DNA from: Cheilinus undulatus
Lineage: Eukaryota; Chordata; Actinopteri; Labriformes; Labridae
Length of the DNA: 64,000 nt
NCBI RefSeq assembly: GCF_018320785.1
Contig: NC_054873.1
Span: 25,014,196 to 25,078,195, forward strand
Reading direction: 5' to 3'
Part shown: piece after piece, positions 1-11,682 of the stretch
Layout of the letters: each line of letters starts with the position of its first letter
Position numbering within the stretch: position 1 is the stretch's first letter
The notes under the pieces: model-generated
Seen by the model: only the letters and a program-made list of their open reading frames with translations
What the model was told of the DNA's origin: nothing
Databases searched by the model: none
Position numbers and translations under genes: made by a program

Positions 1-3000
1 TGACAAATAATCACACATTTATCAGTTTCCCTCCTATGGTTTTGGAGAGCAATGAAAAGCCCAAAATAGCACATCACTCACTAACAGAGCCCATTCACTG
101 GCAAACAGAGTCCTGAACTGGCAATCTCAAAGAATCTCTCATGGTTAGATACAACATTTGATCAAACAAACATGGCAGACAATGGGCAGGGAAATTTGGG
201 ATGTTTTTAAACTTCCTGAAGATTTATACAGAAAAAGTATGAAGTCAAGGAAACTGCATAAATGCAGACTGGAAAACTTGACTTTGTGCTGTTGTTGAGT
301 TTTCTTCTTCAGTTAGTTAACATCCAACCCACTATTGTTTTATTGATGCTCATAGTTATTGCATTGTAGAATTTGGAGATTTCTTACAAACACCCGGAAC
401 AGGTAAATGAATCTTGGCGTAAGTTCAAGCATGAAGACAGTTTCATTTCATTCACCCTTTCACTCGTTGATATTCTCTCTCACTTTTCCCACTCTGTTTC
501 CCGCTTTGGTGATCAGCTGGTATAAGCGTCTACTCACTTAAATTCTGAGCCAATCCCATTCTGCCACGACCTCTCTCAATCCAATCATCCTGCAGCTGTC
601 ATATTTTAAAAACCGTCTCCTCTCCTCTGCAGACAGTGTGTTGTTTCACTGAAGCAACCTTCCTCCACCCTAGCTACCTCCATTATAACTCATCAGTTTT
701 CAGGTTCACCTCTGTCTTGCCGTCCTGCACCCTTTAATCACCACCTCAAAGCTGTCTCATCTGTGTCCAGGCCCAGCTTCTCAGAGGTTTCTTAATCATC
801 TTTTCCTACTCCTTCCATCACCACCAGGAGTATCTTGACTCCATAACGGGGTGTCCTATCCTGCTGTTGGCCTCACTGCCATCCCAATGGAGTGCAATCG
901 GCAAAGACATTTCACAACATCAAACATCTCCAGACTTGTAAAATACTTGTGTATAAAATACTTGTCTTCTATCAAGTCTCTCCTGATTGAAGTAGGTTTA
1001 TTGGTAAGAGTTGACAGCATCATGTTATAACAGGTTTAACAATCAACAACAGTGCAAGGCTCTCTAAAAACAGAGACTGCATGGAAAAATACTTACAGTT
1101 TATGAACAATGTCCCTCAACAAGTAATTGCAATAAACTTAGTGATTCCACCATCTATAGTCTACAGTCTGTCTTCAAACAATTCAAAGAGTCTGGAGAAA
1201 TATCTGCCCCCAAGGGGCAAGGCTGAAAACCAACACTGAATGCCTGTGACCTTTGATTCCTCTGGTAGCACTGCTTTAAAAACTAGCACCATTGTGTGAG
1301 GGATTTTACAACTTGGGCTCGGGAAACACTTCAGAAAACCACTCTCAGTTCACATAATCCATTGACTCTTCCATGGAAGGCAAAAGGCATACATCAACCA
1401 CATACAGCAGTGCCGCCTACTTCTCTGGGCCTCAGCCCTTTTGAGATGCACTGACCTAAAGTGAAAAAGTGTGTTGTGGTCTTTCAAGTCCACATTTCAA
1501 ATTGTTTATGGAAATATTGACCCTCTAGTCCTCAGAGCTAAAGAGGAACAGGACCAGAGTTTAGGAGCCAACATCTGTGATGGTGCGTGAGTGTATTAGT
1601 GGCAATAGCATGGGTAACTTACATACCTTTGATGTCACCATTAATACTGAGAGGTAAATACAGGTTTGCAGCACCATATGCTTCCATCTACGTGACGTCT
1701 TTTTCAGGATTGCCCTGCTGATTTCAACAAGACAATCCAAAGCCACATTCTGCATCAGTTACAATAGCATGGCATTGCATTAAGAGACCTGTCAACAATT
1801 AGTGTCTCCAGTCCCCAGATGCTGACAGAGAGCTGTTAGAAGAAAAGGTGATGCAACACAGAGGTAAACATGCTCCTGTATCAACTTTTAGGGAAGTGGG
1901 GTTTGTTGAAATGTTCTTTGACAGTCTCAATATGGCAATGCAGATGTTTCATGATAAAATTTTCAGAGAGCCGGACTTTTCTTTTTGAGCTTCTGTTTGC
2001 AGTAAAGCCTTTAATCTGTCTCAAACATCATGGCTTAGTGTGGCAGTTACAGCGTTAATCCAGGCTTTAAGTGAGTAGTATGTTCACTCTGTAAATAAAC
2101 AGTAAAAAATTCAGAATAAAGCCATTAGGTTCAGTGTTTACATATCAGTCTACATGTCTGTATATTTTTGTCCGAGTTTCCTCAGGGAACAAGCACGGGT
2201 ATGCTGCGTTGTACTGATGAGGTTGTGAGATGCTTGAGTGAATGTAATACTATTAGCAGTGCAAATGTAATTCTATTAGTACTGCAATGTAATACCACAG
2301 AGCAAATCTAATAAGAGAGTTATTATCAATGTCACAGCACAAACACATTGTTGTGATTGCAAAGTGGCACAGATGACAGTGTGTCTATGAACACTTTTTT
2401 CCATCATTATGTTTTTGTACTTTCAAGCAATGCCAAACACTAAAAATCCAGCTGCTGTTTCATATCTCTGCTCCCATATGTATCCTGTTCAATCCATATG
2501 TAACTGAGGATATGACTCTGACTCTTTGTTCTTCTGCCATTCACAAAATATCACCAGAACACTTATGGCATATTCTGTCCTTATTTGGCCCAAGTATGAT
2601 GATAGTATTGTTTGACTTTTATTTCAAATGTTGATGGGTTCGAGCACCAAACAATCTGGGTGTTTTCTTTGTTAACAGAGTTCAAGGATGGCAGATACAA
2701 CATCTGTGTAAACTGAGTGTAGGTTTTGATTGAAATCTGCTAGAATAAAGGTGCTGGGAAAACTTTATTCCAGAACAAAAAATAATAATTACTACAGTTC
2801 TTTGTCAATTCAAATTTTCCAAACACAGATATTTCTAAACATAGTTTTTACATCTATACAACCTCTGTGCACCGTCTCCATCTTTCCTGATGCACAGATG
2901 CTGCAGGAGAAGTGTGGCTTTTTAGCTGTGCTGTTAGTATTAGCAGTGCTAGCTTTTAGCATCGGTAATGTTTACTTTGCTGTGTCTGCCATTCTGAAAA

Positions 3001-5229
3001 ACTGTCTACACTGTATATGGAGCTAAGTGCTGCTAAGGCCATCCAGTTTCTCCAAAAGAACTTTGACTAAGACTCACTGTGGATTCCACAACCCCTAGGA
3101 ATGAAAAAGTCTGACCCTACATGTATGCTAAGTGTGCTAAACTAAATGTAGCAAAGTCATCAGTGTTAATTCAACTCCCGCAGTGTTAAATTTAACACTG
3201 TTTCCTGATTTTTATCATTCTCACAGGTTCTGAGTGAAATTCATACTTTGGAAAGTGTTTAACTCTCTTTGGTGTTCATATTTAACAGCCACAGTTTTGC
3301 TTTAAACACATTAAGGTGTACTTTCAACACAGTATTGTGCAATTTCCTTTGTAATTGAAATATTTATAACTTCAATTATAAATATCCCTGTAATACAGGG
3401 CCGTTTCTTGCGATATGCGGTCTAAATGCATAGGGTCCCACAAGTCACCAGGGGGCCCCAAAGCTAAATGTTCAGCCTCATCTGAGGAGAATTAAAAATT
3501 GCCTGTCTTTATCTCAGAGGTGGTCCATTTTTGATTGGCCCACAGCAAATTTTTTAATAAAAAATATGGCCCACATTAGAACATGAAACTTCAGCTTGAC
3601 TGTTCCAGCACAAGGCAGTGCTACCATGCTAATCCTGTAAACAAACATTTTGACAAAGAATTTATTGATGTTTTCATTGATCTGTGACTACATTAAGATG
3701 ACACCGTAAATAGTGTCTTGATTTACAATGCCCTAATTGATTACCCCATTGAATAGCAGCCCCAATAGTGTTCCAGGTGCATAGCAGGTGGTAGCCAGGA
3801 CCACCAGGTCCCCCTGAAATCTGACTGGGGCCTCCTAAAATCGATTTGCCTTGTCAGCCACTAACTAGCCAAGAATATCTTAATGTACATTAGACTGGTT
3901 TATAACTTTAGAATTCTCAAGGTGCGGATTATGAAAGTTGCCCCACCATCCTAATATATTTCAATATGTGACCCTCAGTGGAAAAGGTTTGGACAACCCT
4001 GCCTTAAACGCTTATTTTTAACATAACAGAAGATGTTCTGTTTTAACATTTTTATAACTGCGACAACACTTTTCATTGAAAGTCACCTTTGAAAAGGGTA
4101 ACTTATTAAACCATAACACCTGCTCTCCTACATAGTTAACACTGAAGTGTTTGGATTTATAATCATTTTTCATTGACAAGTTTCTGATGAATACTTTCCC
4201 TGCTTAAGCTCACATATTTTATTTATATTAAATTATTTTGTCATAAATAATTATAAAATTTTGTATTTTATTTATATTAAATTATTTTGTCATTTAAAGC
4301 ACACATTACGTTACCTATGTTTTAGATTTCTCCTTATGTATTTATATTGTTGAAATCAGCTACTAAAATGTTACATATAGGCTTAAAAAGCATTATCTTA
4401 AACACATTTTATTAAGTTTTTTAATTTCAAATAGTAATCTACAGCTCCTGAGTGCAGATTTGAGTGGATGCTGAAATAATCGCCTCTAAAAATAGGGAAG
4501 GTGTTGTAAATAGGGGAATAAGTTTGAATCGAAAGATTCACATCTATATAATCTATACAGCTGCATTTATCTGAATAGCTGTTTGAAGAACAAAATGATG
4601 GAGAAGATGCATATCTTGATCAAAGTGTAAGAATTCTGTAAAGGAGAGGCCCTTGGACTCCACATGAAGAGGGAAGGACGACACCTCCTCTCACCTTTCC
4701 CAGCTGATGTGTGGGATAGGGGCCCCTTTGGTGAGCTGCCGTTGTCAGCCGAGACAAACTGCAGCTCCTGGGAGTGCCCCAGATCTGACAGAAGCCTTCC
4801 CCTCCATCAGTCACGTCATCTGAGTCAGTGAAGGAGTCTGCGCCCTGCTCGCGGTCACACTAACCAGGAGACACAAGCTGTTCCTCTCCAGGTGCTCATT
4901 AATGCACTTGTCCTTGATACCTCCAGCATACAACAACACAAAGACAAACACATGCCTGCCGTGTTCTAATTACACTCGCGCGCACACTTTGCAAGGATGT
5001 GCATCGTGCATTTCACTAAGAGACTTGTAAATGTCAAACAAAGGCAGACACCCCTTCACTTCCCCCTCCTGTTGTTGTTGTTGTTGTTTTTTATAGTTTT
5101 TGGAGGAGGGCGTGCACACTGATAGGACTGTTGTGCAGTAGAACGATGCAGAGTGAATGAAGTGCTGTGTAAAGATGGTTTGAGCCTTTGAAGTGGGGGA
5201 CATTGGGGACAGCTGATAGGAGAGCTCAC
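1..5229. other. Intergenic DNA, no gene seen
   Basis: AT-rich sequence with short MITE-like relics at 3.40-4.02 kb (GGGCCCCAAAGC- and ACCCTCAGTGGAAAAGGTTT-type) and the 30-bp repeat at 4.2 kb. A GC-richer stretch at 4.62-4.90 kb could be conserved noncoding DNA. No exon is supportable on either strand. Confidence 0.6.
4215..4293. repeat. 30-bp perfect direct repeat, AT-rich
   Basis: The 30-bp block beginning TATTTTATTTATATTAAATT at 4215 recurs exactly at 4264 with a 19-bp spacer. Confidence 0.8.
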
Positions 5230-6150
5230 ACTGGAGTGGAGGAATTCATCAAGCTTCCTGAGCAATTAGCATATGGGCCTAATTATCATATGAAACCAAT
5301 CCTCCATAACCAGCCTCTGTGTATGTTATGACTTCCTATCCCTCCACATTATCACCCGTCCCTCTGAAATATGGTGAGCATGGATGACCCCAGTATTGTC
5401 TTTTACTTCTCCTCTCCAAGGCCTGCTTGAATAACTACCATACCTCCAATGTTCCTTTTCTCCATTATGCAGTTAAGCCAGACAGTTAATTATCCAGGAG
5501 CAGGGAGGCCGGGTCTCTTTGCTGGCTGCGATAACGATATGCTTTGCTGGGCACAGAATGAAGAGGGCCAGCCCACAGGGAACCGTGCTGATGTCAGGCA
5601 ATCTTTCAAAAAAGGGCCCAGGCAATTAGATGCACCAGTGCTACCAGGGATGACTAGTGTTATTGAGGATACTGGCTAGCTTCTCTAATGGGGGTATTTA
5701 GGGCAATTATGATAAAGATGTCAGGGCGACCTCCCTGCGACTGCTGCTTTTTTACAAGAGGGGTGCCTCTAAGTACAAGATCACAGAGCAGGAATAAGGA
5801 GTGACTAAGGATGTGGCTGGTCCCGTGTGGAAGTCTTGCCACCAGCGGAACTGCACTTAAGACTTGTCTCATGTGGAAAATACTGTCTAGAGGTGCTAAA
5901 TGGGCTAATCTGCCCTCACAGTTGAGTTTTTTTGGAGTCGATTATGACAGTCTCAAGAAAATAAACACCCCAGCGCTCAATTAAAGAGCAAAGCCTGGCT
6001 GATTTGTTTCCGTTTAGCATTACAGAGGTTCAGCACATCTGGCCCGGGGAGAGATCGGAGCACTGTTATTATCTAATGGACGAGAGAAGCTGGCCATCTG
6101 TAAGGTAGCAACAGGGGCCCACAAAGGGGCCTTTTCATGTGGCTTCTGTT
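5230..6150. promoter_or_regulatory. Likely conserved noncoding block with homeobox-type sites
   Basis: This is a GC-balanced, low-repeat island in AT-rich surroundings. It holds several TAATTA/CAATTAG/ATTAGCATA-type homeodomain cores (GAGCAATTAGCATATGGGCC, CCTAATTATCATATGA, CAGTTAATTATCCAGG) and no sustained frame. The look is that of a vertebrate developmental enhancer. I cannot confirm conservation without an alignment. Confidence 0.4.
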
Positions 6151-7732
6151 GTACATCTGAATTGTTTCCATACACACATTTACGTCAGTCATCACCTTTC
6201 CACCCACCTCACAACAGAGAGCTACTGGTCAACGCACACACACCTCTAACCAGGTTGGACCCTACTACAATGTTAGCATATGCCATCCACATGGCTGGCA
6301 TGACACTAAACACACACTGGCTAATGTTTGAAGTAAGTTCAAAGAGGAAAAGTGCAACGTGGAGGCAGCATGTATCCTCTTTCCTCCTCTAAACTGCCAA
6401 ACAGCTGGTTGTGTTCCTACAAAGTGCTCAGTACATTTCCATGATTGTTTTTAAACCAGGGCTGTGGATAATGCAGCATGAGATCCCTCTCTCTGTAATA
6501 ACCTCTCAGGATAGATATTAGACAGTCAGGAAACAGCAGCCCTTCTATCCAGATGGAGGAAAGCTCTTCAGTGAAGCACATTCCTGGAGTAAGTGTTTCT
6601 TTCTGGTGTAGTTTGTGGAACAGAGCCATACACTATTCAGGAGAGACTGAAGAGATTAGATATGAAGTTTAGTGCAGTGAAACCCTCGAAGAACATGAGC
6701 CTCTCATTATAATACTGTAATGAAAAACTGCCGCAAGAGAAAACGAAGCTGACGAGACAAATTTAAAGCTTAATAAACCAAGAATCAAGGTTTTAACCCA
6801 TTGCAGTGAGTAGCCCATCATAATGAGCTCAATGAACAATATGTGTTTTGATATTGGGTTTAAATGTGTTACAGATCTTCATGTCAACTCCTTTTTCCTG
6901 TCTTTAAATATCATTTGAAAATGACTAACATATAGAAAAATCACAGTCACATAACACCAGCTAATGTGTGCTAATTATCACATTAGCTATTTTAAGATGG
7001 TAAACATTTACTAGCTGCATGTGATCATCATGCTGATTCTAGCGTGATGGCATTAGCAATCTAGCATGCTGATTCTTTGGTCATAGAGTGCTAGTTATGC
7101 TCAACATTTGTAGTCTTGTTGTCCATGAATGCATTTAAAACTGCTGTAAATTGCAATGGATATTATTTTTGATACGGTGTCTTTATATTTAACATACATG
7201 AGTTATGTCTCTGTAAGCTATGGTGGTGTAAACGGGTCACAGTAAAGGACATTTTGAGATGAGAGTTAAGTTGAAAAATAACAAGAATAATTTCATGATA
7301 TACAAGAAGAATCCAGTCATAAAGGCAAACATAAAAATTTCAAATTTGATGGTAAAGTTGTAATATTTTAAAAGGATGCAAGATATCACAGGCAAGATTT
7401 CAGTATCTGCAGATATTAGCTTAAAGATTATCAGTATATAGACTTATATAGACTTTTCTGCTGATATTTACATCTAATTTTATCTTTTTGCACTTGATAT
7501 GGATGTCTTTGATGTTATTAGAAGCACTTATTAGGATTGTCTTAGGGAACAAACCTGGGAACTTGTTACCTAATTTGGATCATTTGTTTTAATTTGAAAT
7601 TATAAGCACTTTTATTTAGTACACTACAGAGCTCACCAACTGTCAGCAGGTTGTGAGAGTGCTGTTTGTAGCTCTCAAAAAGGTAGATGAAGCTTGTTTT
7701 TACTGTACCTTGAAAACACATTTTGTAAAGTA
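6151..7732. other. Intergenic DNA, no gene seen
   Basis: Plain AT-rich sequence with a fragment of the 51.3-kb MITE family at about 7.37-7.55 kb. Nothing else can be named. Confidence 0.6.
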
Positions 7733-8700
7733 TCTATTAAAAGTGTATTCAATCCCTTTTATTAATTTAAAAATCAATCTTGGTTGATATAATTTGGCTT
7801 TGTTGACCACACAAAAACTCTTTGTCTAAGTGAAAACAGATTTCTCCAAAGTAACGTCAATTAAACATAAAAAATAAATAAGCAAAATAAATGACTGCAT
7901 AAATGTCCACCTCCTTCGAGTCAGAACTTAGTAGATACCCCTTTGGCTGCAATCACAGCACTGAGTCTGTGTGGATAGGTCTCTATCAGGCTTGCACATC
8001 TGGACACTACAATTTTACTCCATCCTTCTGTGTAAAGCTCCTCAAGCTCTGTCCGGTTGCACAGGAATCAGGCGTGAACAGCCCTTTTCAAGTCCTGCCA
8101 CAAATCCTCTGTAGGACTGAGGTCTGGGCTTTGGCCTGGCCAGAACATTCACCTTGCTGTCTTTAAATCGTTTTTGTGCAGCTTTCACTGTATGCTTCGG
8201 GTCATTGTCTTGCACAAAATAAATCTTCTCCCAAGTTGCAGTTTTCTTGCAGACTGAAAATTTCTGTCCCTCAGGATTTTCCTGTTTTGCTGCATTCATT
8301 TAACCGTCAACCCTTTACAGACCTTCCAGGGCTGGCAGCCAAGAAGCATCCCCACAGCCTGATGCTGCCACCACTGTGCATGCAGAGGGGATGGTGTGTT
8401 TTTGGACACATGCAGTTACTGTCCATCCCCTGACTTATACCTTTCAATAACCTGACTAACCTGTGACTGCACCTTCCAGACACAGGTACATTTATACTAC
8501 AATCACTTGAGACACATTCACTGCACTTAGGTGAACCCCTTTTCACTAGTTGTGACACTTCTAGCACCAACTGGATGGACCTCTGTTAAGTTAGGTTGGT
8601 CACTTTTAGGGGGTGAATATTTATGCTGTGACTTTTTATATAAGATATGACTTTGTAGAAATCTGTTTTCACTTTCACATTAAAGAGGGTTTTTTTTCTT
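7733..8700 (-). mobile_element. Tc1-like transposon relic
   Basis: Subterminal sequence CTAAGTGAAAACAGATTTCT recurs inverted near 8.66 kb and also in the 42.1-kb copy. The minus strand encodes VQDNDPKHTVKAAQKRFKDS, the Tc1 transposase signature, in broken frames. The right terminal repeat is eroded, so the boundaries are approximate. Confidence 0.8.
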
Positions 8701-10586
8701 TGCCAAAACATCTCATGATACTACGTCTTTATTGTTGCAACAAAGCTACTTAATCCCTAAGATCTCAGATATTTTTTCTGTAAACTCCAAAACTGATTCA
8801 GAAGTTTAACTGTGCCCCTTAAATACATGCACCTTTTCTCTAAAAAAATGAAGGCCTATCATAATCGGGAAGCTTTAAAGAGTTAAAGGAGAGCACACTG
8901 CTTAAATCATATAAATATCATCATGATCCTCTTCCCATGGCCTATCTCGTCCCTTTTCCTAATCCTCTCTTAATATTTTTTCATCCGGCATTGTCTGCTT
9001 TTTATCATTTGTCTTTACTCCTTTCTCAAAATGCTACCAAAGCATTCCAGCATCATAAGCAAATGGGCATGAGGGCAAACTTGCTCTGAAATACATCCAA
9101 TCAATCAGAGCAAGTTTGCCCTTCTGGAGCAACAAGCCCCTATCCTATTCCCCCATCAGTCATGCCCCACCTCTGGTTGTCCTCCTTCCTATTTTCACAC
9201 CATCTCTTTCACTCGGCACTAACACCATGACTTATTATGTTTTCCAACTTGATTCCCCTTGATGTTAGCTCTCCAAGTCTCTCGCTGCCTGTGAGTTACA
9301 AGCCGGTCTGTAGATTTTTCCGTCATGTTAGGAGGAGAAACAGCCCCAAATGCTTGGCACAGTGTCAAAAAAGGAAGGGGAAGGTTTTTCTGTTGTTTAG
9401 CTTCATCAGTAATAGAAATATCTCTGCCTCTTAAATACTCCATAGAGGCCTCTGATGAAGAGAGAACTGCTGTGCAGGCCAGAAGTGGCCTGAGTTTTGT
9501 ATCAACTTGCTTTATTCAAACGGTTCCAAAGATCCCAAGTTACAAGGAAGAATCAAACAATTCCACCTCCTCTTTTGAAGTGGTGTGTTGTGATCATTTC
9601 CTTCAGAAGCTTAAAATGAAAATACTTTGTGCATGCCAGTCATAAACCATCTCCTAAAAGACAAGTACCTCACTGTGCATGTTGTTGTACCGATGATCTA
9701 CAATGATCTGATCATAAATGGACAGCAGTTTGTGCAGCAGTTCAAAGTTTGCATTAGTTCCTACCTCCAGACAGGTCTCCTGTGACCACCTGTGATTAGC
9801 TTTGCCTGTAAAAGGAGGCGTGGAGTGGGGGGTCTTTTAGCAAATAATGAGTCCAAGTTTTTCCTTCTACAATCCCCACTGCTGGTAGCCTCTACCTCCT
9901 GTGGGCAGCACTTAATGCACCATTTTAACCAGGCAGGAGGCCTTTTGTCAGGGGACTTCAGGCAAACTGAAAAGAAGCAAGGTACAGTAAGTATTACCTG
10001 ACATGAAAGCACCCAATATCAAATTAAAGCATCTGATAGAATGTTAACTAAACTGTTTGCCCCCAAATTTGAAAATATTTGTCATAAATGCAGTAAAGTG
10101 AGATTTAAATAAGCTAGATAAAATAAGTAAATAAAATGACTTTGACTTATAGGCAAAATTAATACTAAAACGAGATGGCAGCAGGTGGTGGCCACAGAAG
10201 AGAATTTGGAGCAAAGAGCAAAGGGTGCACTGGAGCAAATGAGAGAGAAAGACTTAAATTAGGATGGGGGTGTGGATGTGATATAAAATATTTCTCTGTT
10301 GATGAGACCTAACATTGCTTAGCTGATCTGTTTCTTTATTCTAAACTACACAGCAGAAAATGTAATATTTAGGAGTGCTCCATCACAAATATGAGGTGTA
10401 AAATCACATTTTTATTCTGTATCTGAAATACATGTTAGACATAGATAATTGATGTCAGGTATGTAAAAGACAACTTAAGTTAGGATAATCTCATAAAGGA
10501 ACCTTTAGAGATGGCTGATATTGCCTAAAGCAAAATTTCAGATTCTTTTTACACTGAACATGATTTTGGTGAATTTCCTTCCTGCT
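8701..10586. other. Intergenic DNA, no gene seen
   Basis: Holds the 17-bp hairpin at 9.07 kb and a moderately GC-rich stretch at 9.2-10.0 kb with short unconvincing open frames on both strands. No splice-bounded exon or known protein. Confidence 0.55.
9073..9121. repeat. Perfect 17-bp inverted repeat, 15-nt loop
   Basis: GGGCAAACTTGCTCTGA at 9073-9089 is followed after 15 bases by its exact reverse complement at 9105-9121. The pairing does not extend much past the 17 bp. Confidence 0.85.
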
Positions 10587-10873
10587 TAATATAGTTAACC
10601 TTGCAAAGCAGATGGTTTGACCTTTGCCATGTGGTAACCAGGCAAATCCATCTTGGAAAGCTCCAATCTGAAACCAGAACTGTGCAGGATGAGAAAACTG
10701 GTCTGGCACACCTGAAGACGGGTCTGGCCAATCAGCATCGTTAGAGGAGAACGAGACAGTAGCTATGGGCGGGGTTTTGTAGTACTGTGAGCAGACAGCT
10801 ACGGATGCCAGGAGTGTAGCCATTAACTCTGCCATAGCTATAGCATAGAAGTACTCGGGCCACATTTCTTTAT
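10587..10873. repeat. ~290-bp dispersed repeat, direct copy 1
   Basis: Runs from TAATATAGTTAACCTTGCAA to GGCCACATTTCTTTAT. It is closely similar to copy 2 at 11.38 kb, including AAGACGGGTCTGGCCAATCA and GCTATGGGCGGGGTTTTGT. Probably a MITE family; open frames in it are not genes. Confidence 0.75.
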
Positions 10874-11380
10874 TTACCCTTCAAAACCTACAAGATTGCA
10901 CTCCCATTCTAATGTCTATTTTTAACCGTGTGTAGAATTGTAACTTGATGAGATAGAGCAATAATTCTTTTTGCATATAAAACCAAAGGAGTAACACTAA
11001 CATTTCACACATTCAGTGTTGTATTTCAAAAATGATGTTATGAACAAACACAAAATAATTTCTTTGTGGTTTGAAATGATCTTGTGCAACTTTTTTACAA
11101 CCACAATTTTGAAGGATACAGCTGTGATATTTCTGTATTTACAAAATATGTAAAAAAAAAAAAAAAACTCCCAAAAAACGCTTTTCATTTTTCTTGCGTA
11201 TTTTTGCACTTTTGAGCAATTTAATTTGTTATAGACTTATCACATACATATCATCAAAATTTGGGTTTTAAGGGTTGTATTGATGAATAGCCAATTCAAA
11301 TACTCCAAAAATGGCACTACAACATGTAAAAATGTAAAGATATGCTCTGGTGGACTTGTTCTATTGTAGGTCATAAAGGG

Positions 11381-11682
11381 TTAATATAGCTAACCTTGCT
11401 AAGCAGATGGATTGGTCTTTGCCACGTGGTAACCAGGCAAATCCATCTTGAAAAGCTCCAATCTGAAACCAGACCTGTGCTGGACCCAAAAACTGGTCTG
11501 GCCTGGGTCTGGCACACCTGAAGACGGGTCTGGCCAATCAGCATCGTTAGAGGAGAACAAGACAGTAGCTATGGGCGGGGTTTTGTTGTACTGTGAGCAG
11601 ACAGCTATGAATGCTGGGAGTGTAGCCGTTAGCTCTGTCATAGCTGTATAGTTTTAACAGAACTGGGGCCACATTTCTTTAT
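11381..11682. repeat. ~300-bp dispersed repeat, direct copy 2
   Basis: Same orientation as copy 1 and about 0.5 kb after its end. It has one short extra duplication (CTGGTCTGGCCTGGGTCTGG) absent from copy 1. Confidence 0.75.

Noticed and set aside
4620-4814. 64-residue minus-strand frame in a GC-richer stretch
   Set aside because: It has no family match and no convincing splice sites at both edges; it is better explained as noncoding DNA.
10491-10865. 124-residue open frame on the minus strand
   Set aside because: It overlaps the dispersed repeat, and a similar frame recurs in the second copy at 11.4 kb; no protein family is recognisable.
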